Assembly (NCBI GenBank): GCA_003696625.1
Contig: RFGR01000112.1
Location: 1 to 45,781, forward strand
DNA length: 45,781 nucleotides
Reading direction: 5' to 3'
DNA from: Planctomycetota bacterium
GTDB taxonomy: Bacteria; Planctomycetota; UBA1135
In this document: positions 1-9,492 of the stretch, one piece after another
Layout: each line of letters opens with the position of its first letter
Position numbering within the stretch: position 1 is the stretch's first letter
Translations under genes and position numbers: made by a program
The notes under the pieces: model-generated
The model's input: only the letters and a program-made list of their open reading frames with translations
Told to the model about the DNA's origin: nothing
Databases searched by the model: none

Positions 1-2
1 CC

Positions 3-2465
3 CGCCTCCCGCGCCGTCTGCTCTTCCCGGCCCTGGCCGTCGCCGGCGCCCTGCTGGTCGGCTGGCTGCTGAATTCCAGGAACGGCGTCCTCCGTCGGCC
101 GGCCCCGTCGGCCCCGCCGGCGGAGGTTCCGGAGGCGGCCCCTCGGCCCGCCGGCGCAGCCGGACCGGGCCGCCGCCCGGACGGGGGCGGAGAACGGGTC
201 GCCGCCCCGACCGCGGCTCTCCCGTTGCTCCGGATCCTCGCCCTCGAGGACCAGGACGGTTCGGCGGTGCCGGGGGCCGAGGTCTTCCTGCTGGCGGCCG
301 CGGCCGTCGCCGAGTTCGGCCCCGACCGACCGCTGGAGGACCTGGCCGAGGCGGAGGGCGCCGCCGCCCGAACCGACCGCGAGGGCGTCGCCCGCTTCCC
401 GGCTCCGGAGGACCCGAGCCTGGCCCTGGCCCGGTCTGGCGACCTGTTCGCGGTGGCCGCCCTGCCGCAGCCGCCGCCGGCCGAGTTCCGGTTGCGGCTT
501 CGACCTGCCCCCACCCTCCTGGTCCGGGTCGAGGAGGCCGACGGCGCCCCGGCGGCGGGGGTTCCGCTCGGCCTGCGACCGGACGGGGCCGACCTCTGGG
601 CCGCCGCAGCGGTCACCGGCGCGGACGGCTTGGCCCGGTTCCCGCACGCCGCCGCCCTGCTCCCCGAGGGCGTCGGCTCCAAGGTCGTGGTCGGCCCCCG
701 GCTGCTCCTGGCCGAGCGGATCGAGGCCGAGGCCGACCTCCAGGCGCCGCCGGCGGAGCCGCTCGTGCTCCGGCTGCCGGCCACGGGCAGGGTCCGGGTC
801 CAGGTCCGGGACGAGGGCGCTCCCTTCCCGGCCGGTCTGCAGCGGATCGAGCTGGCCGAGGTGGACCCGCAGCCGGGGCGGCCCGCCCCCATCCTCCAGG
901 CGGCCCCGGACGCCGACGGCGGCGCCCGGTTCGAACGGGTCGGCCTTGGTCGGCTCCTGGTCGCCGAGGCGGTCTTCGCCGGCGGGGCGAGAGTCCCCTC
1001 GGCCCCGTTCCCCGGTCCCGTCGCCGCCGGCGAGCAGGTCGAGGTCCTCCTTCCGGCCGACCGTTCCGTGGTCCTTCTGGCCGGTCGGGTCCTGCGGCCG
1101 GGCGCCGGCGGCCCGCTCGCCGAGACGACGGTCCGGATCCGGTTGGAGGCGCCGTCCCTGAGCGGGTCGCTCCCGATTGCCGAAGGTCCGGCTCGGACCG
1201 ACGCCGGCGGCCGCTTCCTCTGGCGGGCCGAGGCCGGCGGGCCGGCCGACCGACTGGTCGTGCTCCTCCCGGACGAGAGCGGCGGCGCGGAACTCCGGGC
1301 CGAGGCGGCGCTGCCGACGCCGCTGCCGTCCGGCCGACTCGACCTGGGCGACCTCCGCCTGGCCGCTCCGCCGCTCCTCGTCGCCGGACGGCTGCTCGAG
1401 GAGGGGGGCGACCCGATCGCCGGCGGCGTCGTCCTGGTCGAGGAGCGCTTCGACCTGCCGGGCGGCGGCGGTGCTTGGCGCCCGAACCTGGACTGGCGGG
1501 CGACCAGCGGCGAGGACGGCGGCTTCGTCATCCACGCCGCCGAGGCCGCCGGCAGACTGCCCCTGCGGCTGGTGTTCCAAGGCCCTGCACACCTCGAGGC
1601 CACCGCACCGTTCCAACCCGGCCAGACCGGAGTCCTGCTGCAGGCACGACGGGCGGCGGCGATGGCGGGCCGGCTGCTCCTGGATCCGGGGATCCCGCCC
1701 GACGCCCTGGCGGTCACGGCCCGGCCGGACCGCGGCGGCCGCCCGCGCACCGCCGCGATGGCCGACGACGGCTCCTTCTCCTGGCGGGGCTTGGAACCGG
1801 GCGGATGGACCGTCCGGGTGGAGGTCCCGGGCTTCGCCGACGACCTGCTGGCGGAGATCCCCGGGCTGCTCCTGGAAGGCGGCCGGACTTGCCGCGACCC
1901 GCGACTCCAGGAGATCGACCTTCGGGGCCGGCTCCGCCGGCTGGCCCTGACCGTGACCGACGAAGACGGCGCCGCGGTACCGGGAACCGTGGTCCGCGAG
2001 GATCGGCCGACCGACGGAACCGGGCCGGCTCCGTTCTGGACCGCGGCCGGACGGTCGCTCCGGCTCCTGACCCCCCGCTGGCCGCTCGACCTGCGAGTGG
2101 AAGCCCCCGGCCGGCGGACCGTCCGCCTCCCGGGCGTCGACCACGACCTCGCGGTGGTCCTCCGTCCGGGGCTCCAGGTGGTGCTCGAGATCTCGCCGCC
2201 GCCCCGGGCCGGCCCCGGCGAGGAACTCTGGGTGGAGCTGCTCCGGCCGGACGCCGGCCCGGGAGCGATTCCGGTCCGGGCCGGGATCGCCGGCGACGGC
2301 CGGGCCGAGGTCCGCCTGCCCGAACCCGGCGCGTGGCGGCTGGAGCTGGTCCGGATCGAGCGCAGCGGCCGAGCCCGGGTCCGCGGCTCCTGGAGCAACC
2401 GCCGACCGCGGATCGTGGTCGAGGACCGACCCGGAATCCAGGTCTTCCCGGTCGGTCTAGACTAG
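3..2465 (+). CDS. TM-anchored carboxypeptidase-regulatory-like repeat protein (5' partial)
   Basis: The frame is open to the left edge of the window, so the true start lies upstream. The first visible residues form one hydrophobic helix (LLFPALAVAGALLVGWLL) followed by a Pro/Ala-rich linker, so this is a single-pass, probably N-in anchored, periplasmic or surface protein. A TTG at 225 lies after the helix and is unlikely to be the start. The body is a series of roughly 80-100-residue beta-sandwich modules of the carboxypeptidase-regulatory-like/Cna-B type, with recurring 'G.V....G.P..G..V.....' and 'T...G.F.W..L.PG.W.V.V' patterns. The C-terminal third (the RDPRLQEIDLRGRLR region) closely resembles the same part of the next gene, so the two are tandem paralogues. 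The function is unknown. Such modules usually serve as structural or adhesive stalks. Confidence 0.8.
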   Translation, partial: RLPRRLLFPALAVAGALLVGWLLNSRNGVLRRPAPSAPPAEVPEAAPRPAGAAGPGRRPDGGGERVAAPTAALPLLRILALEDQDGSAVPGAEVFLLAAAAVAEFGPDRPLEDLAEAEGAAARTDREGVARFPAPEDPSLALARSGDLFAVAALPQPPPAEFRLRLRPAPTLLVRVEEADGAPAAGVPLGLRPDGADLWAAAAVTGADGLARFPHAAALLPEGVGSKVVVGPRLLLAERIEAEADLQAPPAEPLVLRLPATGRVRVQVRDEGAPFPAGLQRIELAEVDPQPGRPAPILQAAPDADGGARFERVGLGRLLVAEAVFAGGARVPSAPFPGPVAAGEQVEVLLPADRSVVLLAGRVLRPGAGGPLAETTVRIRLEAPSLSGSLPIAEGPARTDAGGRFLWRAEAGGPADRLVVLLPDESGGAELRAEAALPTPLPSGRLDLGDLRLAAPPLLVAGRLLEEGGDPIAGGVVLVEERFDLPGGGGAWRPNLDWRATSGEDGGFVIHAAEAAGRLPLRLVFQGPAHLEATAPFQPGQTGVLLQARRAAAMAGRLLLDPGIPPDALAVTARPDRGGRPRTAAMADDGSFSWRGLEPGGWTVRVEVPGFADDLLAEIPGLLLEGGRTCRDPRLQEIDLRGRLRRLALTVTDEDGAAVPGTVVREDRPTDGTGPAPFWTAAGRSLRLLTPRWPLDLRVEAPGRRTVRLPGVDHDLAVVLRPGLQVVLEISPPPRAGPGEELWVELLRPDAGPGAIPVRAGIAGDGRAEVRLPEPGAWRLELVRIERSGRARVRGSWSNRRPRIVVEDRPGIQVFPVGLD
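2458..2463 (+). promoter_or_regulatory. candidate -10 box TAGACT
   Basis: TAGACT lies 11 nt before the ATG at 2475 and overlaps the TAG stop of the previous gene. It matches the -10-like boxes seen before many genes here. No clear -35 is visible. It may supply extra transcription of the second paralogue. Confidence 0.35.
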
Positions 2466-2474
2466 GCGCGATCG

Positions 2475-5108
2475 ATGCGGACTTTCCTCCTCTCCTGCGT
2501 CGTTCTCCTCCTCCTGGCGGCCGGCTGGTGGGTTCTCCGCTCCGCCGGCCAAGCGAGCGGCTCCGCCACCGGCGGGATCGCAGCCGAGGCGCCGGCCCGA
2601 CCGGACGAGGCCGGCGCCGCCGAGCGCCCCGGCGATCCCCGGCCCAGGACGGCCGCCGGCGCGGCGGCCGAAACCGAGGCCACCCGCACCAGTCTGGGCG
2701 GCCCCGGCGACGACCTCGGCTTCGCAGCTCCCTCCGAGGAACCGGACGCGATCCGGGTCCGGGTCCTGGCCCCGGACGGTGAGACCCCAGTGGTCGGGGC
2801 TGAGGTGATCGCCATCGACGGCGCCGAGGCCGATCAGAGGAAGGCGATGCTGGCCCTCCGCCGCGGCCAGACCGTGCCGGAGATCCTGCGCCGGCTGGGC
2901 GTCCGTTACCGGACCGGCGCCGACGGCACCGTGCGGGTGCGGGCCTTCCCGAGCGGAGCGGTGTTCGCGGCCCTGGACCGAAAGGGCATCCGGTTGGTGA
3001 TCGAGGAAGAGCCGGGGCCGGAGGTCGAACTCGTCCTCCAGCCCCGGACCAGGGTGGAGGCCCAGGTCTTCGGGCCGGACGGGCGACCGGTGGCCGAGGT
3101 CCCGGTCGGTCTGGTCGTCGGCGTCGGCGGCTGGGAGCAGACCCTCATGACCCGGACCACCGAGGGCAGAGACGGCATCGCCCGCTTCGAGGACTTCCTC
3201 CCGGTCCTGTCCCTGGATCCGTTACCGACCGTCCGGGCCGAACTCGGCCTCGACCTGCCGCTGTCGGAGCCGGTCCGGGAGTCCTTCGCGCCGGCCGAAC
3301 CGCCGGCGGAACCGGTCCTGTTGCTGCTGCCCGAGACCGGTTCGGTCGTGGTCGAAGTTCGCGATCTGGAGGGCGATCCGGTCCCCGACGGTACCGAGGT
3401 GTTCCTCGGCATCGCTCCGGAGGAGGAGGACGGGGCAGGGCCCCCGCTGCCGCCCTGGATGCGGACCCCGAGCAACCCGTCGGTAGCCGAGACCCGGCAC
3501 GGTGAGGCCCGCTTCCCGTTCGTCGGCCTCGGCCTCCGCCTCCGCGCCGGCGCCAGGCCCGCGTTCTGGCCGCGCCCCTTGATCGTTGACGCGACCGGAC
3601 CGGAAGCCCCCGGCCAGACGGTCCGGATCCGGCTGGAACCCGACACCTCGCGCCCGATCCTGGTCTTCCGGGCGCTGGACGAGGAAGATCGGCCGCTGGC
3701 CGAGACCAAGCTGACCATCATCCACCACCTCGAAGACGGTCCCCGCTCCGCGCAGGACTGGACCGAGGCCACGACCGGCGCGGACGGCCGCTTCCTCTAC
3801 CCGCTCCCGGAGTCCCCGGCCTCGGCCGATGCCAGGCGGTTCCTCGAGATCGGCATCCGGCCGTCCATCGGTCCGGGTTGGGTCGCCCAGACCCGGGTCG
3901 ATCTCGCCCTCTCCTATCCCCCCGGCCCGGTCGAGATGGGCGAGGTGCGCCTCCTGCCGCTGCCGTTCTTGGCCGGGGGCATCGTCCTCGGTCCGGACGA
4001 CCGGCCGGTCGAGGGAGCCACGGTTCGGCCGGCCTGGAAGGAGGTCTACGGCCCCGAACCCGCCCAGTTCTACTGGGACGAGGACTGGCGCCTGACCGTG
4101 CAGACCGGTCCGGACGGCACCTTCGTCGTTCGCGGCCGGCCGGACGATCGAGGCAGGGAGCTGGCCCTGGCCGTGAGCGCCGCCGGCCTGATCGGAACCA
4201 CCGTGCCGGTCGTCCCGGGTTCCGACGGCGTACTCGTTCGGCTGGCCGCCGGGTGCGGTCTGTCCGGTCGCCTGCTGTCCGACCCTGAGGTCGAGCTTCC
4301 CCAGCTCGACCTCCGCCTGAGCCGGGAACTGGAGGAGGGCCAGACGAGTTATTCCACCTCCCATGCAGACGAGGACGGCCGGTTCTCCTTCGAGGGGCTC
4401 GAACCAGGCCGCTACCGGTTCGAGATCGTGCCCAACCGGGACGAGGATCCGGTGTTCGTCGCCGACGACGTCCTGCTCGCGCCGGGAGAGAACCAGGACC
4501 CGCGCCTGGACCCGGTCGACCTGCGCGGCCGGCTGCGTTCGATCCATCTTCTGGTCGAGGATCCGGAGGAGGAACCGGTGCCCAGCGGATCCATCACCGG
4601 CATCGGCGAAGACTCCCGCCTGTGGCTGCAATTCCGGAACGGAGAGGCCGTGCTGTTCACCGGCAGGCCCTCGCTCGACGTCCGGATCCAGGCCTCCGGC
4701 TTCCAGGCCGTCGAGCTGCACGGCCTCGCTCGGGACCGAACGGTCCGCCTCCGCCCCGCGGCTCTCGTCCACTTCGTCCTCGCCGAACCGATTCCGCTGC
4801 CGCCCTCGATGTGGCTCGCCGTCAACCTGGTCTCCGTCGACGGCCGCGACCGCTGGTTGGGTCCGGGTCAGCACCGCTTCAATCGGCGGGGCGAGGCCCG
4901 GCTGCCGGCGCCGGGGAACGGCCGGTACCGAGTGGTGATCGAACTCTCCCGCCAGAACGGGGAGAGCAGCTACACGACCCATCAGCTGCCGGCCGAGTCG
5001 GTCCGGCCCGGCGAGATCGAGATCCTGGACGCAGGGGTGGAGCAGACCTTCCCGATCGAGGTGGATCGGGCGGCGATCGAGGAAGTGATGAAGCGCTGGT
5101 CCGGGTAG
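2475..5108 (+). CDS. TM-anchored carboxypeptidase-regulatory-like repeat protein, paralogue 2
   Basis: This 877-residue protein begins with a signal-anchor helix (FLLSCVVLLLLAAGWWVL, residues 4-21), then a Pro/Ala/Glu-rich linker to about residue 80. About eight beta-sandwich repeats of the carboxypeptidase-regulatory-like type follow. Typical turns are 'PDGETPVVGAEV', 'PDDRPVEGATV' and 'DEDGRFSFEGLEPGRYRFEI'. Its 'NQDPRLDPVDLRGRLRSI' segment aligns with 'CRDPRLQEIDLRGRLRRL' of the upstream gene, which shows tandem duplication. The ATG is 9 nt after the upstream stop, so the two genes are probably co-transcribed. No catalytic metallocarboxypeptidase residues are seen, only the regulatory-like fold. 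The gene converges on rarA, with a short GC hairpin between them. The function is unknown; a cell-surface structural role is the best guess. Confidence 0.85.
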   Translation: MRTFLLSCVVLLLLAAGWWVLRSAGQASGSATGGIAAEAPARPDEAGAAERPGDPRPRTAAGAAAETEATRTSLGGPGDDLGFAAPSEEPDAIRVRVLAPDGETPVVGAEVIAIDGAEADQRKAMLALRRGQTVPEILRRLGVRYRTGADGTVRVRAFPSGAVFAALDRKGIRLVIEEEPGPEVELVLQPRTRVEAQVFGPDGRPVAEVPVGLVVGVGGWEQTLMTRTTEGRDGIARFEDFLPVLSLDPLPTVRAELGLDLPLSEPVRESFAPAEPPAEPVLLLLPETGSVVVEVRDLEGDPVPDGTEVFLGIAPEEEDGAGPPLPPWMRTPSNPSVAETRHGEARFPFVGLGLRLRAGARPAFWPRPLIVDATGPEAPGQTVRIRLEPDTSRPILVFRALDEEDRPLAETKLTIIHHLEDGPRSAQDWTEATTGADGRFLYPLPESPASADARRFLEIGIRPSIGPGWVAQTRVDLALSYPPGPVEMGEVRLLPLPFLAGGIVLGPDDRPVEGATVRPAWKEVYGPEPAQFYWDEDWRLTVQTGPDGTFVVRGRPDDRGRELALAVSAAGLIGTTVPVVPGSDGVLVRLAAGCGLSGRLLSDPEVELPQLDLRLSRELEEGQTSYSTSHADEDGRFSFEGLEPGRYRFEIVPNRDEDPVFVADDVLLAPGENQDPRLDPVDLRGRLRSIHLLVEDPEEEPVPSGSITGIGEDSRLWLQFRNGEAVLFTGRPSLDVRIQASGFQAVELHGLARDRTVRLRPAALVHFVLAEPIPLPPSMWLAVNLVSVDGRDRWLGPGQHRFNRRGEARLPAPGNGRYRVVIELSRQNGESSYTTHQLPAESVRPGEIEILDAGVEQTFPIEVDRAAIEEVMKRWSG

Positions 5109-5111
5109 CCA

Positions 5112-5126
5112 CCGGCGGGGCGCCGG
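5112..5126. terminator. GC hairpin between convergent genes
   Basis: CCGGCG-GGG-CGCCGG is a perfect 6-bp stem with a 3-nt loop, placed between the two convergent stop codons. There is no T-run on either strand, so it would be an atypical or Rho-assisted two-way terminator. Confidence 0.4.
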
Positions 5127-5129
5127 GAA

Positions 5130-6485
5130 TCAGGACTCCGGCCCGGGCGACGGGTCGGTCCGCCGGCGGATCTCCTCGAGTCGCCTGCGGATCCTTTCCT
5201 CCACCCCCCGAGCCGTCGGCCGGTAAAACCGCCGTCCGCGCAGGGCCTCGGGCAGACACGGCATGTCGGTCAGCGCGTCCGGTTCGTCGTGCGCGTACTT
5301 CTGCCCCTTCGCCCAGCCCAGCTCCTTCATCAGCCGGGTCGGGGCGTTGCGCAGGTGGAGGGGCACCGGGTGGGCGTAGCCCTCGCCGACCAGGCGCTCG
5401 ACCTCCTGCCAGGCGCGATAGACCGCGTTCGACTTCGGCGCCACCGCCAGGTAGACCGCGCACTCGGCCAGGGCCAGCTCCCCTTCCGGGCTGCCCAGGA
5501 AGTGGTAAGCGTCGCGCGCGGCCACGGCCAGGCGAAGCGCGTTCGGATCGGCCAGACCGATGTCCTCGCTGGCCATCCGCACCAGCCGGCGGGCGAGGTA
5601 GAGCGGATCCTCGCCGCTGCGCAGCATCCGCGCCAGCCAATAGAGGGCGGCGTCGGGATCCGAGGATCGAACCGACTTGTGCAAGGCGCTGATCAGATCG
5701 TAGTGGCTCTCACCGTGCTTGTCGTAGAGCAACGACCGGCCTTGAAAGACCGCTTCCAGGGCCGCGTCGGAGATCGCCTCGCCGACGTCGGCCTGGCGGG
5801 CGGCGTGCTCGAGCGCGACCAGCGCCCGGCGGGCGTCACCGCTGGCGTAGCGGGCGATGGCCCGCAACTGCTCGGGCGCGGCGCGGAGACGGCGGGCGCC
5901 GAGCCCGCGTTCGGAGTCGGCCAGGGCCCGTTCGAGCAGGCCGACCAGGTCCTCCTCGGCCAGCGGCCGCAGCACGTGGACGGTCAGCCGCGACAGCAGT
6001 GGACCGATCACCTCGAAACTCGGGTTCTCGGTGGTGGCTCCGACCAGGACGATGTCGCCGCGCTCGACGAAGGGCAGGAAGGCGTCCTGCTGGGCCTTGT
6101 TGAAGCGATGGATCTCGTCGATGAAGAGCAGGGTCCGCCGGCCGGCTGCCCGCCGCAGTCGCTCGGCCTCGGCCATCGCCGACCGGACCTCCTTGATTCC
6201 GGACAAGACGGCCGAGAAGGTGCGGAACTCGAGGTCCGCGGCCTCGGCGATCAGCAGGGCGAGGGTGGTCTTGCCGGTCCCCGGCGGGCCCCAGAAGACC
6301 ATCGAACCCCATTCCCCGCGTTCGAAGGCCAAGCGCAGCGGCCGGCCCGAACCGAGGAGATGATCCTGGCCCGCCACCTCGTCCAGGGACCGGGGCCGCA
6401 TCCGCTCCGGCAGCGGGGCGTCCGCCGGCGGCTCCGGCCGCCTGGGCCGGGGACCGTCCCGGTCGGCGAACAGGCCCTCGCTCAT
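5130..6485 (-). CDS. rarA: Replication-associated recombination protein A (AAA+ ATPase)
   Basis: RarA/MgsA (YcaJ, WHIP/Mgs1 family) is a clamp-loader-like AAA+ ATPase that acts at stalled replication forks. The 451-residue length is normal for the family. Walker A is GPPGTGKT (residues 66-73), Walker B is [10 protein letters not shown] (about 120-129), and the sensor region has [11 protein letters not shown], a family hallmark. The C-terminal tetramerisation domain has the typical [22 protein letters not shown] and ALYWLARML segments. The N-terminus carries [21 protein letters not shown], the usual start of the AAA domain. The ATG overlaps the TGA of the methyltransferase upstream (ATGA), so translation is coupled. 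Identification is firm. Confidence 0.95.
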   Translation of the reverse strand: MSEGLFADRDGPRPRRPEPPADAPLPERMRPRSLDEVAGQDHLLGSGRPLRLAFERGEWGSMVFWGPPGTGKTTLALLIAEAADLEFRTFSAVLSGIKEVRSAMAEAERLRRAAGRRTLLFIDEIHRFNKAQQDAFLPFVERGDIVLVGATTENPSFEVIGPLLSRLTVHVLRPLAEEDLVGLLERALADSERGLGARRLRAAPEQLRAIARYASGDARRALVALEHAARQADVGEAISDAALEAVFQGRSLLYDKHGESHYDLISALHKSVRSSDPDAALYWLARMLRSGEDPLYLARRLVRMASEDIGLADPNALRLAVAARDAYHFLGSPEGELALAECAVYLAVAPKSNAVYRAWQEVERLVGEGYAHPVPLHLRNAPTRLMKELGWAKGQKYAHDEPDALTDMPCLPEALRGRRFYRPTARGVEERIRRRLEEIRRRTDPSPGPES

Positions 6486-7276
6486 CCGCCGCCTCCGCCG
6501 CCGAGGAGGCCGGTCAGGGCCGCGAGCAGAACGGCACCGGCGGTGGCGACGTTCAGCGATTCCACCCCCCTGGCGAGCGGTACCGCCACCAGGCGGGCGC
6601 AGGAGGAACGCCAGACCGGTCCGAGGCCGCGGCCCTCCTCGCCGAGGATCAGCGCCAGCGGTCCGGGCGCCGGACCGGCCAGGGGCTCACCGCCGGCGTC
6701 CGCTCCCCAGAGCGCGTATCCGGCCGAGGCCGCCGCCGCGACGAGCCCCTTCGGCTCGGCCCGTTCCGCCACCGGCAGGCGGAAGGTGGTGCCGGCGGCG
6801 CCCCGGAGAGCCCGGGGGCTCCAGGGCGAAGCCCCCCCCTTCAAGGCCACGAAGCCGCCGGCGCCGAGGCCGGCCGCGACCCGCACCAAGGCGCCGACGT
6901 TGCCCGGCTCCTGGACCCCGGCGCTGACCAGCACCGGCGCGCCGCCAGCGACGGCGAACACCTCCGGCGGCGTCGCCGCCGGCCGCGGCGCCAGCGCCAG
7001 CAGGCCGCGCGGGCTGTCGAGGTCGGAGAGGCCGTCGAGCAGGTTCGAGGCGCAGGGAACGACCTCGGCTCCGGCCGCCGCCGCCCGCGCCAGGGCGCCC
7101 GCCGGCGCCCGGTCGTCGTGCAGGACCCATTCCGGGACGACCCCGGCCGCCAGGGCCTCGTCGAGGAGGTGCTCCCCTTCGAGCAGCAGCCGGCTCCGGT
7201 CGCGCCCGGCCCGAACCGCCCGGGCCGCTTTCAGCCGGGCGTTGGCCGCCGACCGGATCGGCTGGATCTCCATCAC
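6482..7276 (-). CDS. TrmH/SpoU-family RNA 2'-O-methyltransferase
   Basis: This is a SPOUT-class methyltransferase of the TrmH/RlmB group, which methylates the 2'-O of a nucleotide in rRNA or tRNA using SAM. The three SpoU motifs are visible: [31 protein letters not shown], and [20 protein letters not shown], which forms the knot and binds SAM. The N-terminal part ([30 protein letters not shown]) is the RNA-binding SpoU substrate-binding domain typical of 23S rRNA enzymes. The start could be TTG 7279, GTG 7276 or ATG 7273. I chose GTG because a TAGAAT box ends exactly 6 nt before it, which predicts a leaderless mRNA. It heads an operon with rarA. The exact target nucleotide cannot be told. Confidence 0.85.
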   Translation of the reverse strand: MMEIQPIRSAANARLKAARAVRAGRDRSRLLLEGEHLLDEALAAGVVPEWVLHDDRAPAGALARAAAAGAEVVPCASNLLDGLSDLDSPRGLLALAPRPAATPPEVFAVAGGAPVLVSAGVQEPGNVGALVRVAAGLGAGGFVALKGGASPWSPRALRGAAGTTFRLPVAERAEPKGLVAAAASAGYALWGADAGGEPLAGPAPGPLALILGEEGRGLGPVWRSSCARLVAVPLARGVESLNVATAGAVLLAALTGLLGGGGGG

Positions 7277-7282
7277 CAACGC

Positions 7283-7288
7283 ATTCTA
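7283..7288 (-). promoter_or_regulatory. -10 box TAGAAT, leaderless start of the methyltransferase
   Basis: On the minus strand TAGAAT is followed by 6 nt and then the GTG start, so transcription would begin at the start codon. No -35 consensus is visible. Confidence 0.55.
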
Positions 7289-7303
7289 GGCTTCGATCGT
7301 TCC

Positions 7304-7309
7304 TAGACT
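7304..7309 (+). promoter_or_regulatory. -10 box TAGACT, leaderless start of rsgA
   Basis: TAGACT is followed by 7 nt and then ATG 7317. It decides in favour of ATG 7317 over ATG 7311, which would fall upstream of the predicted +1. It is divergent from the methyltransferase promoter 15 nt away. Confidence 0.5.
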
Positions 7310-7316
7310 GATGGCG

Positions 7317-8330
7317 ATGGTCGAGTCCCGGGAGGTTCGCGAGGGTCTGGTCGTGCGGGTGGACGCCAGGCAGTGCGAGGTCCGCCCGGACGGCCCGGAG
7401 CCTGCGCCGCGGCCGGCACGGCTGCGCGGCCGACTGTTCGAGCAGCGGGGCGAGGACCGGATCCCGGTCGCGGTCGGAGATCGCGTCCGGCTCGAGGTCG
7501 ATCCGGCCTCCGGCGAGCTGGTGGTGGCGGCGATCCTGCCGCGCCGCAACCTCTTCGCGCGCCGAGTCGCCGGCGAGGACGAGCGGCGCCAGCTCCTCGC
7601 CGCCAACCTCGACCTGGTCGTCCACGTCGCCTGCTTCGGCACGCCCCCCTTCTCGAGCGTCCTGGCCGACCGGGTCCTGGTCGCCGCCTCCTTCGCCGGA
7701 ATCCCGGCCGCCCTGGTCCTGAACAAGACCGACCTCGGTCGCAAGCGCCGGATGGAGCGGGTGATTGAGACCTACCGCGGCGCCGGCTACCCGGTCCTGA
7801 CCGCCTCGGCCAAGCGCGGCGAGGGGATCGAGGAGCTGCAAGAGCTGCTGCGCGACCGCACCAGCATCCTCTACGGCCTGAGCGGGGTCGGCAAGTCGTC
7901 GCTCCTGAACCGGATCGAGCCGGGCCTCGGCCTCCGCACCCGGGAGGTCTCCCGCTCGCTCCGATCCGGCCGCCACACGACCACCTTCGCCCAGCTCCAC
8001 CTGTTGGCCTGCGGAGGCGCCGTGATCGACACTCCCGGGGTCCGGGTCTTCCGGCCCTACGGCCTGCCGCCGCACGAACTGCGGCTGCACTATCCCGAGC
8101 TGGCCCGGATCGGCCGGGACTGTCGCTTCCCCGACTGTCTCCACCGCGGCGAACCCGGTTGCGCGGTCGCGGCCGCCCTCGAGCAGGGGCGGATCCCGGC
8201 CAGCCGACACCGCTCCTACCTCGAACTGCTGGCGGAACTCGAGTCGGTCTACGGCGGCACCGGCCCGACCGACGCCCCGGTCGGCGGGCCGGAGGCGCGA
8301 GGATCGCGGCCGAAGCCGCCCCGGTGCTGA
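7317..8330 (+). CDS. rsgA: Ribosome small-subunit-dependent GTPase A
   Basis: RsgA (YjeQ) is the circularly permuted GTPase that checks late 30S subunit assembly. The 337-residue protein has an N-terminal OB domain (about 8-75). The permuted G motifs are G4 NKTD (136-139), G5 SAK (164-166), G1 GLSGVGKS (187-194) and G3 DTPG (238-241). The C-terminal zinc finger uses C269, C274, H276 and C282 (CRFPDCLHRGEPGC). The G2 region RSGRHTTT is present. The start ATG 7317 is preferred because of the -10 spacing; ATG 7311 would add two residues. Its stop is 1 nt from the convergent ispH stop. Identification is firm. Confidence 0.95.
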   Translation: MVESREVREGLVVRVDARQCEVRPDGPEPAPRPARLRGRLFEQRGEDRIPVAVGDRVRLEVDPASGELVVAAILPRRNLFARRVAGEDERRQLLAANLDLVVHVACFGTPPFSSVLADRVLVAASFAGIPAALVLNKTDLGRKRRMERVIETYRGAGYPVLTASAKRGEGIEELQELLRDRTSILYGLSGVGKSSLLNRIEPGLGLRTREVSRSLRSGRHTTTFAQLHLLACGGAVIDTPGVRVFRPYGLPPHELRLHYPELARIGRDCRFPDCLHRGEPGCAVAAALEQGRIPASRHRSYLELLAELESVYGGTGPTDAPVGGPEARGSRPKPPRC

Positions 8331-8331
8331 G

Positions 8332-9492
8332 TCAGGCCGCCAGAGTCTCGCCGGCCAGCTCGACCACCCGGGCCACGACCTGGCCGAGGATCGCGTCGGG
8401 GGTGCTGGCGCCGGCGGTGAAGGCCACCGCCACCGGCCCCGGCGGCAGCCAGTCCGCGGTCTCGAGGATCCGACCGCTGTCGCGGTCCCGGTGGCGGATC
8501 CGATCCGATTCGAGGGCCTCCGGGCCCTCGATGTGGAAGGCCGGCACCCCGTGCCCGTCCCCGACCCGGGCCAGGTTGCGGGTGTTCGAGCTGTCGTAGC
8601 CGCCGACGACGATGAACAGGTCGGGGCCGCGGCCGGCGACGGCGTGGGCGGCGTCCTGGTTCTCCTGAGTGGCGGAACAGATCGTGTCGAAGTCACGGAA
8701 GACCTCGTCCAGCCGCTCCTCGCCGTCCCGTTCGGTCAGCGCCCGCCGGAACAGGTCGGCGATGGCCCGAGACTCGCTGGCCAGCATCGTCGTCTGGTTG
8801 ATGACCCCGATCCTGGCCAGGTGGCGGGCCGGATCGAAGTCGGGATCGGTCGCCTGCGGGTGCAGGCCGGCGGCCAGGGCGCGGGCGTCGAGCCGGCCGC
8901 GCAGGAAACCGGCCAAGACCTCGGCCTCGGCCAGGTTGTGGACCACCACGTAGTGGCCGCCGTGGTGACGCACTAGGGAACAGGTGGCGCGGGTCTCGTC
9001 GTGGCCGACCGTGCCGTGGACGACCGTGGTGAAGCCCTCGCGGATGTACTTCAGCGCCCGCTTGTGCGGCTTGATCACCCAAGGGCAGGTCGTATCGACG
9101 ATTTCGACCCCGCGCTCGGCCAGCAGCTTCATCTCCTCCACCGCGGCCGAGAAAGCCGGAACGACGACGACGTCCTCCGGGCCGAGGCGATCGAGGGCGC
9201 CGGGCTCGGCCAGCGGCCCCTTCAGGAAGCCGATGCCCATCCGCCGCATGTCGTCGTTCACGCGCGGGTTGTGGATGATCGAGTTGAGCAGCCACATCGG
9301 TCGGTCGCCGAAGCGGCGGCGGGCGTCTTGGACCATCGCCAGGGCCCGGTCCACCCCCCAACAGAATCCGAAACTGGGCGGCATCAGCAGGCGCAGGCGG
9401 CCGACTTCCAGTTCGCCGGCCTTGCGCAGGCGGTCAACCAGCGGGCTGCGGTAGGTGTAACGGGCGGCGGGGTCGTCGTAGGTCGAGGTCAT
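8332..9492 (-). CDS. ispH: 4-hydroxy-3-methylbut-2-enyl diphosphate reductase
   Basis: IspH (LytB) is the last enzyme of the MEP isoprenoid pathway; it reduces HMBPP to IPP and DMAPP with a [4Fe-4S] cluster. The three cluster cysteines are C44 (FGFCWGVDRA), C136 (VDTTCPWV) and C272 (DTICSATQENQ). The 386-residue length, the insert between about 195 and 225, and motifs such as SIIHNPRVN and TVGHDETRAT resemble the longer plant/cyanobacterial type more than the E. coli type of about 316 residues. Catalytic Glu and His positions lie in HGTVGHDETRA. The ATG overlaps the folC TGA (ATGA), so it is the second gene of a folC-ispH operon. Confidence 0.93.
   Translation of the reverse strand: MTSTYDDPAARYTYRSPLVDRLRKAGELEVGRLRLLMPPSFGFCWGVDRALAMVQDARRRFGDRPMWLLNSIIHNPRVNDDMRRMGIGFLKGPLAEPGALDRLGPEDVVVVPAFSAAVEEMKLLAERGVEIVDTTCPWVIKPHKRALKYIREGFTTVVHGTVGHDETRATCSLVRHHGGHYVVVHNLAEAEVLAGFLRGRLDARALAAGLHPQATDPDFDPARHLARIGVINQTTMLASESRAIADLFRRALTERDGEERLDEVFRDFDTICSATQENQDAAHAVAGRGPDLFIVVGGYDSSNTRNLARVGDGHGVPAFHIEGPEALESDRIRHRDRDSGRILETADWLPPGPVAVAFTAGASTPDAILGQVVARVVELAGETLAA

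Noticed and set aside
225-227. TTG at 225 as start of the first gene
   Set aside because: The same frame upstream to position 3 encodes a clear TM helix and a Pro/Ala linker like that of the paralogue, so the gene begins outside the window.
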